Assembly: GCA_030844895.1 (NCBI GenBank)
Contig: CM061226.1
Span: 103,254,687-103,318,686 of the forward strand
Source: Ambrosia x helenae
Lineage: Eukaryota > Streptophyta > Magnoliopsida > Asterales > Asteraceae
Reading direction: 5' to 3'
DNA length: 64,000 nucleotides
The notes under the pieces are model-generated. The model saw nothing but the letters and a program-made list of their open reading frames with translations. It was not told where the DNA came from and did no database searches. The position numbers and the translations under genes were made by a program. Within the stretch, counting starts at the first letter, position 1, and each line of letters opens with the position of its first letter. Below, one piece after another: positions 10,499 to 19,699 of the stretch.

Positions 10499-11023
10499 TC
10501 ATACAAGGGCACTGCCAGTCACATACTCGGTGAAAGCCAAAGCCACCAGTCCCAACATGGCAGCCCGTCCATTCCATAGCTCTGCATCGGAAGTCATCAA
10601 CCCACTCGACTTCGACTCAGCCCTGACCCCTTTAAACAAGGGTACCAACGACGCCAGCGACAGCACCACACTCGTCGCTACAAACGCCGGTACGCCACCG
10701 TGAGAGATCTGAGCGAACACATCTTGGCCGCTGCCTAACTCCACAGCGAGGGCGGAGACAAAGCCAATCATGGCCAACCTTCCGTTGATCCTCTCAGGTG
10801 CAGGTCCACTGAAGGCCAACAAGTCGGAGAATTTAGTGCTGACCTTTGGTGCGGGTGGTGGAGTTGGAGTGCTCATTGGTGGTGGGGTTGTAGAAGGTTG
10901 TTGATCTTGTGACATGCACCTAACGACGGAGAAGTTGAGGTTTCTTGTAGATGAAGGGGTAGGGGTGGTGGTGAGACGTGCAACAGGGGTTGCCATGAAA
11001 ACTGAAGTAGCTGCTGATGCCAT
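10499..11023 (-). CDS. ELIP: Early light-induced protein, copy 2
   Basis: A 174-residue ELIP, role as for copy 1. It is the shortest intact copy because the proline linker lacks the D-P-S-K-T-P-A-T-P segment. Transit peptide about residues 1-36, helix 1 with E-R-I-N-G-R-L-A-M, helix 2 with A-T-S-V-V-L-S-L-A-S-L, helix 3 with E-L-W-N-G-R-A-A-M-L-G. It differs from copy 1 in the first stromal loop (G-S-G-Q-D-V-F-A-Q instead of S-S-G-Q-G-V-L-S-Q). Single exon. Identical to copy 5 at 31685-32209. Confidence 0.97.
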   Translation of the reverse strand: MASAATSVFMATPVARLTTTPTPSSTRNLNFSVVRCMSQDQQPSTTPPPMSTPTPPPAPKVSTKFSDLLAFSGPAPERINGRLAMIGFVSALAVELGSGQDVFAQISHGGVPAFVATSVVLSLASLVPLFKGVRAESKSSGLMTSDAELWNGRAAMLGLVALAFTEYVTGSALV

Positions 11024-11215
11024 GAAGAATGAATGAAATTAAGACTGAAAGAAGGTTTGGAGTTAAAGAAGGTTTGTTAAGTTGCTATTGTGGTTGTTGA
11101 TGATGGTTATGGAATAAAAGTGGTGGGTTATATAGGGAAAGGGGTGAAGACAAAGAGTGGATATTTAGAGGGCCACGTTACTCACTTTTTTTGGGTTGGG
11201 TCACGTGGCTTATGA
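11024..11215 (-). promoter_or_regulatory. ELIP2 promoter: TATA box and G-box
   Basis: TATATAA (complement of 11128-11134) lies about 105 bp before the ATG. An ACGTGG core (complement near 11173-11178) and a CACGTG G-box (11202-11207) follow the ELIP1 pattern. Confidence 0.8.
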
Positions 11216-11329
11216 ATTAGCCGCTGAGATTTGGTTGTGGTGAATTCGACCTCTACATGTGCAGTTTCACTTCTAGTGGAGCGATTGGACCTGGAACTTT
11301 CTAGGTTCTTTGGGTAACGTTAAAATCTT

Positions 11330-11387
11330 GAATATTTGATATAGTTTGACTACCCCACACCCTATAGTCAAACTATATCAAATATTC
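11330..11387. repeat. Perfect 23-bp inverted repeat with 12-nt loop
   Basis: The arm 11330-11352 starts GAATATTTGATATAG and is exactly complementary to 11365-11387; the loop is CCCCACACCCTA. The left arm is the same sequence used as the SINE target in the ELIP1 flank. It lies about 300 bp upstream of ELIP2. D2 copy: 32516-32573. Confidence 0.9.
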
Positions 11388-12094
11388 AGTTTGGGACGTC
11401 AACACCGTCCTTTAGGGGCTTGCCCTATCGTGAGTGGCATCAGAAGGATGGAGAGGACGAGGCTAGCTTGTGATTGATTTTTTGAACATGGGGACCAGTT
11501 CTAGTCAATGATGAGGCTTATCTTCAAGTTGCACACCACCTCTTAGGCCACATCCTGCTAAAGGTGACCCTCCCCCAGTGACACCTTTGCCTACGTGGAG
11601 GCTCATCCTCTTGTTGTCCCGTGATCATCAATACTATGCAGCGGATTATATTCTATATCATGGGATCATCATCATCTTTGTGTAATATGCAAGAACATCA
11701 TGAAGAACATATGAATTTTATTGGTATGGTGTTGGAGAGAATGTATACAAAAAACTGCATACAAAACCGACACACAAATATTTTACAAAGAATCATAACT
11801 ATATACTATGGTTATGGCAGTTAAGATGGGATAACCAATCTAAACTGCCATCTTACAATTAAACATATAATAAAAACATAATAATGAAAGTCTAGTTTAT
11901 TATATGTCCAATACCTCTCCTAACCACACCTGATAGCCTTTCAACTTACAGCCTAGTGTAGTTTCGTTGGTTCATCAGTGTAGAATTTGCAATCACTTGT
12001 AATACTTGATGCATCTAAATGGCCCATTTCTTGCTACCATCATCTTATTAGTTACTAGTTTATCCCCCGGGAGCTTTTCGGATAAATAAATTTA
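11388..12094. other. ELIP2 upstream flank, no gene
   Basis: 11388-11935 shows no match elsewhere in the window apart from D2. 11936-12094 matches 5875-6055 and 7305-7470 (GCCTAGTGTA, ATGCATCTAAA, TTATTAGTTACTAGTTTATC). Small frames here have no recognisable product. Confidence 0.5.
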
Positions 12095-12405
12095 GGGGAT
12101 ATTTTGCAAAGAGTTTTTAGGAGCTTTTAAGAAAAAACTCATACTCAATAAAAACCTTTGTTTGGTTGAAGGAGTTTGAAACTTTTAGGTTGGTAGAAAA
12201 AACCCATACTAGCTACACGTTTTTAATGAGTAAAATGACACAAATACTCATTTTATCATTAAAAAAACATGCATATAAGCTTTTAATTATGCTCATTTTG
12301 GTCATTTTGTAATTTTATTAAAAACTTCAGCTACTCTACCAAATATCAAAATATATTTAAAAAGTTACATCTACTGGCCACCAATTAATTTTGCCAAACA
12401 TACCC
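12095..12405. mobile_element. Tourist-like MITE with TTA target duplication
   Basis: The left end GGGGATATTTTGCAAA and the complement of the right end GGGTATGTTTGGCAAAA are inverted repeats. TTA flanks both sides (12092-12094 and 12406-12408), the three-base duplication of PIF/Harbinger elements. The paralogous sites at about 6049 and 7469 read AATAAATCTAATATGAAG and AATAAAGCTAATAAGAAG without it. D2 copy: 33281-33591. Confidence 0.8.
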
Positions 12406-13241
12406 TTAATATGAAGTGTCAAAATGCATATATTTTGTTATTGATGAGGAGTTGGTCTTAGAATTAGTAGATTCCTACATGGCCAGCTCGATAAGGCCCT
12501 GATTTTGTCAATTAACAATTTTTCCCGCAATTTCATCGATCTTCAAGAGTTTTCTATTTTACGAATAATGCATTAATAAGTGATTGAAACAATATGTGCC
12601 TTTATTTATGTTATCTATTTTAATTTTTTAGTCAATTTTTAATTTTCAATAATTGGCAATTTTGCTAAATTTAGAAAATTCCTACATAAGGGCTCCTTTT
12701 GTATCATATTATTCATTTAGAAATCGATACACTTTTCTTAAGAATTTTAATCTTGTTTTATTGGCTTCCACTCTACGTTAACTATATAAGACACACTAAA
12801 ACTAGTCTGCTTTATTTAAAACATACATGTACAGAATAGAAACAAGCTATAGTCTTTTATAACAATCACTTACTAGTTTGTTATGTAGGTTAAGTGTGGT
12901 GTGTTTTATAAGAATCAAATACGTAGTCATGGCAGGTGTTTTATATCAATCATATGTATTAGATGTTGGTTAGCCATCATAAACGAATAAAACGCACCAG
13001 AAGAAAAGATCAAATTTTACCAGGTCAAATGATCGGTTTTTTTAGTTTATGTTGCGATTAGTACGTTTAAATTATTATATAACTATGAAGATGATATTTG
13101 AATTGTAATTATGATTGATATAAAATCCTTATAAAACACTCTATAGATTAACTACCATTATCCTTTCCTAAAATTTCAATTATCATTTTTTGGATTATAT
13201 ACGTTCATTTTAACATGTGTAAGATTTATATATGAACCAAG

Positions 13242-13968
13242 AAGGCCCGACTGACTGAAGCCCAATTATTTTGAGGCTAGGGCTTTGGGCCCCCAATTCT
13301 ATAGAGCCTCCATTTTTTGGTTAGTTTGTATATGAGAATGGGCTGGATTTGGGCACTAGGGTTTACTTATTGATAAGAATAGATGAGAGAGGGATCAGGG
13401 ATGGAAAGAACTCATGAAGGTGCTGTTTGTTTTTGAAGAGGTAAAAGGTCTGCAGTCTGCGGACCACATCTGCAGGCATCTGCAGGAGAAGAGGTGGACC
13501 AAAGGTCTGCAGTCTGCAAGAAGAAGACTGTTTGTTTTCGTCTAACCTAAAGATAACTATAACCAACCACAACCCATCATAACCAAAACCCACCAACACC
13601 CACCATAACCTCCGTGAACCACCACAACCCACCGTAACCATAACCATCCACAACCCACCATAAACACTGTGAAGCACCACAACCCACAATAACCATAACC
13701 AACTATAAAATAACTGTAACTTATTTTCATATAAATGAAGATAATAATTGTTGTTACACCAATTTCTACGGCAAGATGTATCATACTTTTTAAATTTAAC
13801 AAGTTATTAATTAGCTTTTGAAGAATATTCGATCCCCTTTTATGGAAATAAGAATACTTTTTCAATTTTGATAGATCAGAAGGAGGAATAAGATAATAAT
13901 TGTCGTTTCCGATTGTTTATTCCAGACCCTTAAAGCATACGACTCACCTTTCCAGATCCTCAGGCAAT
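13242..13968. mobile_element. Left part of hAT-like element with nested GGTGCTG element, cut by D1 edge
   Basis: Starts after GAACCAAG (13234-13241) and corresponds to the left part of the complete element at 34428-36136. The nested GGTGCTGTTTGTTTTT end lies at 13419. Both elements stop abruptly at 13968 where the duplication ends, so neither right end is present in this copy. Confidence 0.75.
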
Positions 13969-14364
13969 TTGGGCCGGCCCAGTAATGGGTATGTGAGCAG
14001 CCAAGAGAGTCTTAAGGTTGGAAAAAGATCAAAGAATGATGAGGTTTTGTCTGGGCCAGACACTATGTTGGGCCTTAACATGAACGATGATAATTTAAAT
14101 AGGGAGGCCCAAGATGAGGTTTCTTATGAGGTAGCAGCAGACCATGTGGTGTTGAAAACACATCATAACTTTGCCGCAGAGCATACCGTTAATTGTCCGT
14201 ATTCCCCTCCTGCTCACTCGGTTAATATGGAAGAACAATTAAAGGCGATGGAAGTTGTTGAAACCATTGGTTTGGGTGAGAAGCTAGGGGCCGATCTTTC
14301 TAGCTGCAATGATATGATTCAAGAATCGATTGTGAATGAAGGATTACAAAGGGGTAAGGTATGA
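13969..14364 (+). pseudogene. LINE ORF1, C-terminal part only
   Basis: The frame open to 14364 runs in from D1 sequence, but LINE-like coding starts only after the junction at 13969. The surviving residues (N-G-Y-V-S-S-Q-E-S-L-K-V... to the stop) are acidic and polar and contain no RNA-recognition domain or zinc knuckle, as expected for the tail of plant L1 ORF1. Its TGA stop overlaps the ORF2 start as ATGA at 14361-14364, which suggests coupled or re-initiated translation. The N-terminal part is missing, as in a 5'-truncated insertion. Confidence 0.6.
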
Positions 14365-17300
14365 ATTGCCTTTCTATTAACATTCGTGGTGTCGGTGGTT
14401 CAGGGAAGGCGAGGTGGATAAATAAGATTAAGAGAGATTTTGGGATTTCGTTTATCGGTTTGCAGGAAACTATGGTGAGCAATATCCAACCGGGAGTTAT
14501 TTCTAACTTTTGGGGTGGATCGGGTTTTGATTTTGAGTCCGTAGATGCCAATGGGAACTCGGGGGGGCTGGTTAGTCTCTGGGATCCTAAGGTTTTTTCC
14601 AAAGATTTTGTATTGAAAGACAAGAATTTTCTTCAGGTGGCGGGTACGATATTGGGCGGGTCCGTTCGTCTTAATATCATCAATATTTATGCCCCACAAA
14701 CTAGAGTTGATAAGCGCAATTTGTGGGACAGAGTTACAAACGTGATGTCGGGTGGTCATGGGTGGTGGATTCTTTTAGGCGATTTTAACTCGGTTCGTTG
14801 CAGGGAAGAAAGAAAAAATTCGTCTTTTGATTCTATTTGTGCGAGCCAGTTTAATGACTTTATTGATGAAGTCGGTGTTCGGGAATATAATTTAAAGGGG
14901 ATGAGTTATACATACATGGTAAACAGAAAAGGGGTGTGTAAATGGAGCCGTATAGATAGAATCCTCGTTTGCGACAATGTTTTTAATAAATGGCCTAACG
15001 CGCAAGTGAGAGCTCTTAATAGAGAGTTCTCGGATCACTCCCCGTTGGTTTTATCTTTTGTTGATAGGAATTTTGGTTCAAAGCCGTTTCGCCTCTTTGA
15101 TTCTTGGTTGGATCGACCAGGTTGCGTGGAAGTTATTCATGATACTCTTCATAGTTGGAATAGTCGTGGTTCGGCGGATGTTAATTTTTTAAACAAGCTG
15201 AAGCATCTCAGGGGCCGTTTGAAAGATTGGTATAAAAATTTCAGCAGTAAAGAGGCCGAGGATGAAATGCGGCTGAGGTTAGAACGAGACGGTATGGAGC
15301 ACCATATGGAAAATAATGTTTTGGAAGAGGCGGATTTATGGGTGTGGTTAGAATGTAAAAGAGCTTTGGAAGAAATCGAGACGTATAAAGCTCGAGATAT
15401 TCGTCAAAAATCTCGGGTGAAGTGGGCCTCTCTTGGGGATGAAAATTCCAATTTTTTCCATAGTGTAGTGAACGGTCGCAAGGCGATCAATTCTATTCCG
15501 GGAATTTTGATTGATGGTGTTTGGATTGAAAAGCCTACCATGGTGAAAAGGGAAGTCATGCGACACTTCAGAAAACAATTTAAAGAAGATGCCTCCTTTC
15601 GGCCGAGTCTACAGTGCTCGGGCATTAATCAAATAAATGTCCAGGATAGTGAAGGGTTGATCGCTACATTCTCCAAACAAGAAATAAAAGAGGCGGTTTT
15701 TGATTGTGGTTCGAACAAAGCTCCAGGTCCAGACGGGTTTAACTTTCGGTTTGTGAAGAGATTTTGGAACCTGTTAGAGGAGGATGTATTCCGTATCATG
15801 TCCGAATTTCACGACTCCGGGGTGATTAACGATGGTTGTGGCTCGGCTTTTATTACTCTTATCCCTAAGATAAAAACGCCGCTGAGCCTTAAAGATTATA
15901 GGCCTATTACTCTTGTTGGGTTGATAAGTAAGATTATTTCTAAAATTCTTGCAAATCGTCTCAAAAAGGTTATAGGTAAAGTGATTTCGGATTCTCAATC
16001 GGCTTTTCTTTCGGATCGGTTCATTCTTGATGGGCCCCTTGTTCTAAATGAGGTGATGGAATGGTTGAAGAGAAGTAATAAAAAAGCGTTTATGTTAAAA
16101 ATAGACTTTGAGAAGGCATATGATAATGTAAATTGGAACTTCTTAATTTCTATTTTGTTGCAGATGGGTTTTCCTACTTTATGGTGTTCTTGGATCAAAG
16201 GCATTCTTAAGTCCTCTAGAGCCGCTGTTCTTGTTAATGGATCGCCCACATTTGAATTTAAATGTGAAAAAGGTCTTCGACAAGGAGACCCTATTTCACC
16301 TTTCTTATTCCTTATTGTGATGGAATCCCTTTCTTGGTTGTTGGAAAAAGCGAAAGGGATTGAGGTTTTTAAAGGTATAAGTGTCCCGGATAATAATTTT
16401 GATATTTCGCATTTGTTATATGCGGATGATGCTCTTATTCTAGGCGAATGGTCGAGGGAGAATATTCAAAGTATTGCTAGAGTTCTCCGTATTTTTTACC
16501 TATGTTCGGGCTTGAGGATTAATCTCCATAAGTCGAATTTGTTTGGGATTGGAGTGGAAGATGTGGAAATTGATAACATGATGGAGATCTTGGGATGTAA
16601 AAGAGGTGTCACCCCGTTTGTTTATCTTGGAGTTCAAGTTGGAGCTAATATGAATAGGATCTGTAATTGGAATCCTGTTATTGAAGTTGTCAAAAATAGG
16701 TTGGCTTCGTGGAAGGCTAGAACTCTCTCCATCGGTGGGCGGTTAGTTCTTATTAATTCGGTTCTTACTAGTCTTCCCCTTTATTATTTCTCCCTTTACA
16801 AAGCGCCTAAGACTGTGATCGATAACATTGAAACTCTCATGCGTCGTTTTTTGTGGGCGGGAACTAGTGAAGAAAGAAAAATCCCTTGGGTGGCTTGGAG
16901 TATTGTTACTAATCCAAAGAAAGAAGGAGGGTTGGGGGTAGCTAAATTACACTTCGTTAATGACGCTCTTCTCCTAAAATGGACTTGGCGATTTAAAAAA
17001 GAAAATGCTAGTTTGTGGAAGAAAGTTATTATGGGTTTTCATGGCTCCAGTCGCCCCTGGGCGATGCTTCCATGTCGCGCTTCGGCTAAAGGGTGTTGGA
17101 AAGAGATAGTCAAAGTGGGAGAACAACGGCTCCCAAATGGGACGATTTATAATTCATTTTTCAGTGGGTTGTTGGGCGATGGCACTACATTTTCGTTTTG
17201 GGGTGATAGGTGGCTTGGAGAAGAACCTCTTAGATATACTTACCCACATTTGTTCCAGCTTGAAAAAAATAAATGGGTTAAAGTCGCGACTAGAATTCAA

Positions 17301-18020
17301 GTGTTAAATAATACAAAAATTTTGCACTGGGATTGGAGAAGGCCCCCTTCCACCTACAATGAGCTGACCGAATTGTTTCATCTGCTTGAGGAAATTTACG
17401 ACTTCAATTGGCGTGGAGGTAACGACAGTTGGGGATGGAACTCAAATAATGCGGCTTTTTCAGTGGCATCGGCGAAGAAAGTTATCGTGCAAAATACTAT
17501 AGAAGTTAACCCCCCGAAGATTAAATGGAAATGTTGGGTTCCTCTCAAATGTAAAATTATGGTTTGGAGAGCGGCTCGTAACCGGCTGCCTACTACCGTC
17601 GAGCTCCTTAAACGGGGCGTTTCTTTGCAACGGTCCTCATGTATTTTCTGTGATGAGGATCAAGAGACGGCTCAGCATTTGTTTACCGGTTGCGTTTTTT
17701 CATACGAGGTTTGGCATAGAATCGAGGTTTGGTGTAGATTACCTTCTACGTTCATGTTTGATGTGATAGACGTCGTCTATATGGCTGAGCAGTCCACTCT
17801 ATCCAAGAGTGCTAAACGTATTCTTCGAGGTATAGTTTATGCTACTATGTGGGTTATATGGAATGAAAGAAATGCTCGTATTTTCAACAACAAGCAACGA
17901 AGGCCCATCGAGTTAGTCCAAATTGTGAAGTCTACGTCCTTTTTTTGGATTCGTAATAGAAGTAGATGGAAAAATATAGATTGGTATGACTGGTGTAATC
18001 ATCCGTTGGACTTGATGTAA
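14361..18020 (+). CDS. L1-type LINE ORF2: endonuclease and reverse transcriptase
   Basis: The 1,219-residue product is a plant L1-clade non-LTR polyprotein, with no stop or frameshift. The N-terminal endonuclease/exonuclease/phosphatase-like domain (about 1-235) shows N-I-R-G, Q-E-T, G-D-F-N near residue 140 and S-D-H-S-P-L near 224. Reverse transcriptase (about 460-740) shows Y-R-P-I-T-L, F-E-K-A-Y-D near 585, G-L-R-Q-G-D-P-I-S-P, and the catalytic Y-A-D-D near 687. The zf-RVT zinc-binding domain with C-x-x-C and H-L-F-x-x-C lies near residue 1090-1120. It would nick target DNA and copy its own RNA. A 3' UTR and short A run end at 18101. It is probably immobile as it stands because ORF1 is truncated, though ORF2 could act in trans. 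Confidence 0.95.
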   Translation: MNCLSINIRGVGGSGKARWINKIKRDFGISFIGLQETMVSNIQPGVISNFWGGSGFDFESVDANGNSGGLVSLWDPKVFSKDFVLKDKNFLQVAGTILGGSVRLNIINIYAPQTRVDKRNLWDRVTNVMSGGHGWWILLGDFNSVRCREERKNSSFDSICASQFNDFIDEVGVREYNLKGMSYTYMVNRKGVCKWSRIDRILVCDNVFNKWPNAQVRALNREFSDHSPLVLSFVDRNFGSKPFRLFDSWLDRPGCVEVIHDTLHSWNSRGSADVNFLNKLKHLRGRLKDWYKNFSSKEAEDEMRLRLERDGMEHHMENNVLEEADLWVWLECKRALEEIETYKARDIRQKSRVKWASLGDENSNFFHSVVNGRKAINSIPGILIDGVWIEKPTMVKREVMRHFRKQFKEDASFRPSLQCSGINQINVQDSEGLIATFSKQEIKEAVFDCGSNKAPGPDGFNFRFVKRFWNLLEEDVFRIMSEFHDSGVINDGCGSAFITLIPKIKTPLSLKDYRPITLVGLISKIISKILANRLKKVIGKVISDSQSAFLSDRFILDGPLVLNEVMEWLKRSNKKAFMLKIDFEKAYDNVNWNFLISILLQMGFPTLWCSWIKGILKSSRAAVLVNGSPTFEFKCEKGLRQGDPISPFLFLIVMESLSWLLEKAKGIEVFKGISVPDNNFDISHLLYADDALILGEWSRENIQSIARVLRIFYLCSGLRINLHKSNLFGIGVEDVEIDNMMEILGCKRGVTPFVYLGVQVGANMNRICNWNPVIEVVKNRLASWKARTLSIGGRLVLINSVLTSLPLYYFSLYKAPKTVIDNIETLMRRFLWAGTSEERKIPWVAWSIVTNPKKEGGLGVAKLHFVNDALLLKWTWRFKKENASLWKKVIMGFHGSSRPWAMLPCRASAKGCWKEIVKVGEQRLPNGTIYNSFFSGLLGDGTTFSFWGDRWLGEEPLRYTYPHLFQLEKNKWVKVATRIQVLNNTKILHWDWRRPPSTYNELTELFHLLEEIYDFNWRGGNDSWGWNSNNAAFSVASAKKVIVQNTIEVNPPKIKWKCWVPLKCKIMVWRAARNRLPTTVELLKRGVSLQRSSCIFCDEDQETAQHLFTGCVFSYEVWHRIEVWCRLPSTFMFDVIDVVYMAEQSTLSKSAKRILRGIVYATMWVIWNERNARIFNNKQRRPIELVQIVKSTSFFWIRNRSRWKNIDWYDWCNHPLDLM

Positions 18021-18102
18021 TTTGGTGTGTTTTGGCCCGGAGGTCCTTGCTTTGAGGACCGTTCTTGGCGTTTTTAATGAAGTTTTCTTTTCAAAAAAAA
18101 AC

Positions 18103-18130
18103 CCCGGGACGCTCCCGGGTAGTCAGCTAG
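18103..18130 (+). mobile_element. Helitron 3' terminus
   Basis: CCCGGGA-CGC-TCCCGGG forms a hairpin followed by GTAGTCAGCTAG and then T, the classic plant Helitron 3' end (hairpin, about ten bases, CTAG, insertion before T). A nearly identical end closes the Helitron at 55853-56895. Here it directly follows the A tail of the LINE, and no matching TC 5' end is visible on the left. Confidence 0.8.
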
Positions 18131-18421
18131 TTTATATATGAACCAAGATAGAAGAGATTGATCCATTTTTGTAATTTATATGTTGAACAACCACTTTTAG
18201 CACAAGCTAATCGACAACATTTAAATAGATATAGATAAATCTAGGCAAGACATTCATAAAGGCATTTCATCATTTACCCATATACTTACAAGTTTTTAAA
18301 GTACATGTGTACGAATATTCCAACTCGATGTTCAAATTTCCATCATGCCTAAAAGTATATCACTACCAATGTAAAAATTTTGAAGTAGCACTACTCGTTT
18401 TTTTTTTTTTTTTTAAACTCA

Positions 18422-18976
18422 TTATACAAGAGCACTGCCGGTCACATACTCGGTGAAAGCCAAAGCCACCAGCCCCAACATGGCAGCCCGTCCATTCCAT
18501 AGCTCTGCATCGGAAGTCATCAACCCACTCGACTTCGACTCAGCCCTGACCCCTTTAAACAAGGGTACCAACGACGCCAGCGACAGCACCACACTCGTCG
18601 CTACAAACGCCGGTACGCCGCCGTTAGAGATCTGTGAGAAGAAATCTTGACCGCTGCTTAACTCCACAGCGAGGGCGGAGACAAAGCCAATCATGGCCAG
18701 CCTTCCGTTGATCCTCTCAGGTGCAGGCCCACTGAATGCCAACACGTCGGAGAACTTGGTGCTGACCTTTGGCGCCGGTCGTGGAATTGGAGTGGTCATT
18801 GGTGGTGGGGTTGTTGGTGTGGCTGGAGTTTTGGAGGGCTCAGTTGAACCAACTTGTTGATCTTGTGACATGCACCTGACGACGGAGAAATTGAGGTTTC
18901 TTGTAGATGAAGGGGCGGTTGTGAGACGTGCAACTGGGGTTGCCATGAAAACTGGAGTAGCTGCTGCTGAAGCCAT
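18422..18976 (-). CDS. ELIP: Early light-induced protein, copy 3
   Basis: A 184-residue single-exon ELIP, role as for copy 1. The transit peptide begins M-A-S-A-A-A-T-P-V-F. The linker is variant (T-P-T-T-P-P-P-M-T-T-P-I-P-R-P-A-P). It has D-V-L-A-F-S-G where the others have D-L-L-A-F-S-G, and D-F-F-S-Q-I-S-N-G-G-V-P in the loop before helix 2. All three helices and both chlorophyll-binding motifs are intact. It is the only ELIP in the interval between the two 12 kb duplicates and has no identical partner in the window. Confidence 0.97.
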   Translation of the reverse strand: MASAAATPVFMATPVARLTTAPSSTRNLNFSVVRCMSQDQQVGSTEPSKTPATPTTPPPMTTPIPRPAPKVSTKFSDVLAFSGPAPERINGRLAMIGFVSALAVELSSGQDFFSQISNGGVPAFVATSVVLSLASLVPLFKGVRAESKSSGLMTSDAELWNGRAAMLGLVALAFTEYVTGSALV

Positions 18977-19175
18977 GAAGAATGAATGAAATTAAGTCTG
19001 AAAGAAGGTTGTGGGATTAAAGAAAGATTTGTAGTTAAAGTTGTTATTGGGGTTGTTGATGATGGTTATGGAGGAGGGGGGGTGGATTATATAGGGGAAG
19101 GGGTGAAGACAGAGTGGATATTTGGAGGGCCACGTTAGTCGCTTTTTGGGTTGGGTCACGTGGCTTTCCAATTGG
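18977..19175 (-). promoter_or_regulatory. ELIP3 promoter: TATA box and G-box
   Basis: TATATAA (complement of 19087-19093), an ACGTGG core (near 19130-19135) and a CACGTG G-box (19157-19162) are in the same order and spacing as in the other copies. Confidence 0.8.
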
Positions 19176-19391
19176 CCGTTGAGAGATTGTTATGGTGAGT
19201 TTGGCCTCTACATGTACAGTTTAGTTTCAGTTCTCGTGGACTATGGAACTTTCTAGGTTCTTTGCCTAACTTAAAATTCTTGAATACAAGTGGACTGAAT
19301 TGCTTTGAATTGAAAAGCTTTAACTAAAAAATTAGCATTGTCATGTGGTTTTACTCAATGTACTTTATTCTTTCACGTTTCATAAAAACAA

Positions 19392-19671
19392 GGGGAATTG
19401 GAATATAATAAACTCAATTTTGTTGAGTTGAAAGATATTAATCCCAACCGGACAGTTTTCAGCTGATGTGGCAGCAAATTGTGCAGTTTTTGCCACATTA
19501 TACGCCACATGGGCTGCCACATCAGCCGAAAACTAAATGGGTTAACCACAGTTAGTTTTGATCTAATGGAATAAAATCCATAACAAGTTGGGTCTGTTAA
19601 ATTCCAACTTTCAGATTGGGATTATTGTCTTCTAACCTAGTAAAATTAAAATTATTTAATTTCAATTCCCC
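19392..19671. mobile_element. MITE with internal hairpin and 9-bp near-perfect TSD
   Basis: Ends GGGGAATTGGAAT and ATTTCAATTCCCC are inverted repeats. Flanks TAAAAACAA (19383-19391) and TAAAGACAA (19672-19680) match at eight of nine bases, a length typical of Mutator-type insertion. The centre holds a second inverted repeat, GTTTTCAGCTGATGTGGCAG against its complement with one mismatch. Confidence 0.75.
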
Positions 19672-19699
19672 TAAAGACAAGGGGTGTTGGCTTCATTAC

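Larger units (their letters stand above)
1931..13968 (+). repeat. Segmental duplication, copy D1 (12,038 bp)
   Basis: This block recurs at 23117-35154 with a constant offset of 21,186. Reading both copies I spotted about eight substitutions and about five small indels, so identity is above 99.8%. Copies share the 18-G run at 2120-2137, but differ at the A run near 6771 (about 21 A here, about 25 in D2) and in the adjoining AAAC/TAAC repeat numbers. Homology starts at GTGTTAGGG and stops after CAAT on the right. CAAT also sits just left of the start (1927-1930). It contains ELIP1, ELIP2 and their nested transposons. Confidence 0.97.

Noticed and set aside
13226..18148. The 18-bp repeat TTTATATATGAACCAAGA taken as a LINE target-site duplication
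   Set aside because: It lies outside the hAT edge on the left and after a Helitron end on the right; both are homologous ELIP-flank sequence, and the LINE edges (13969, 18101) share no repeat.
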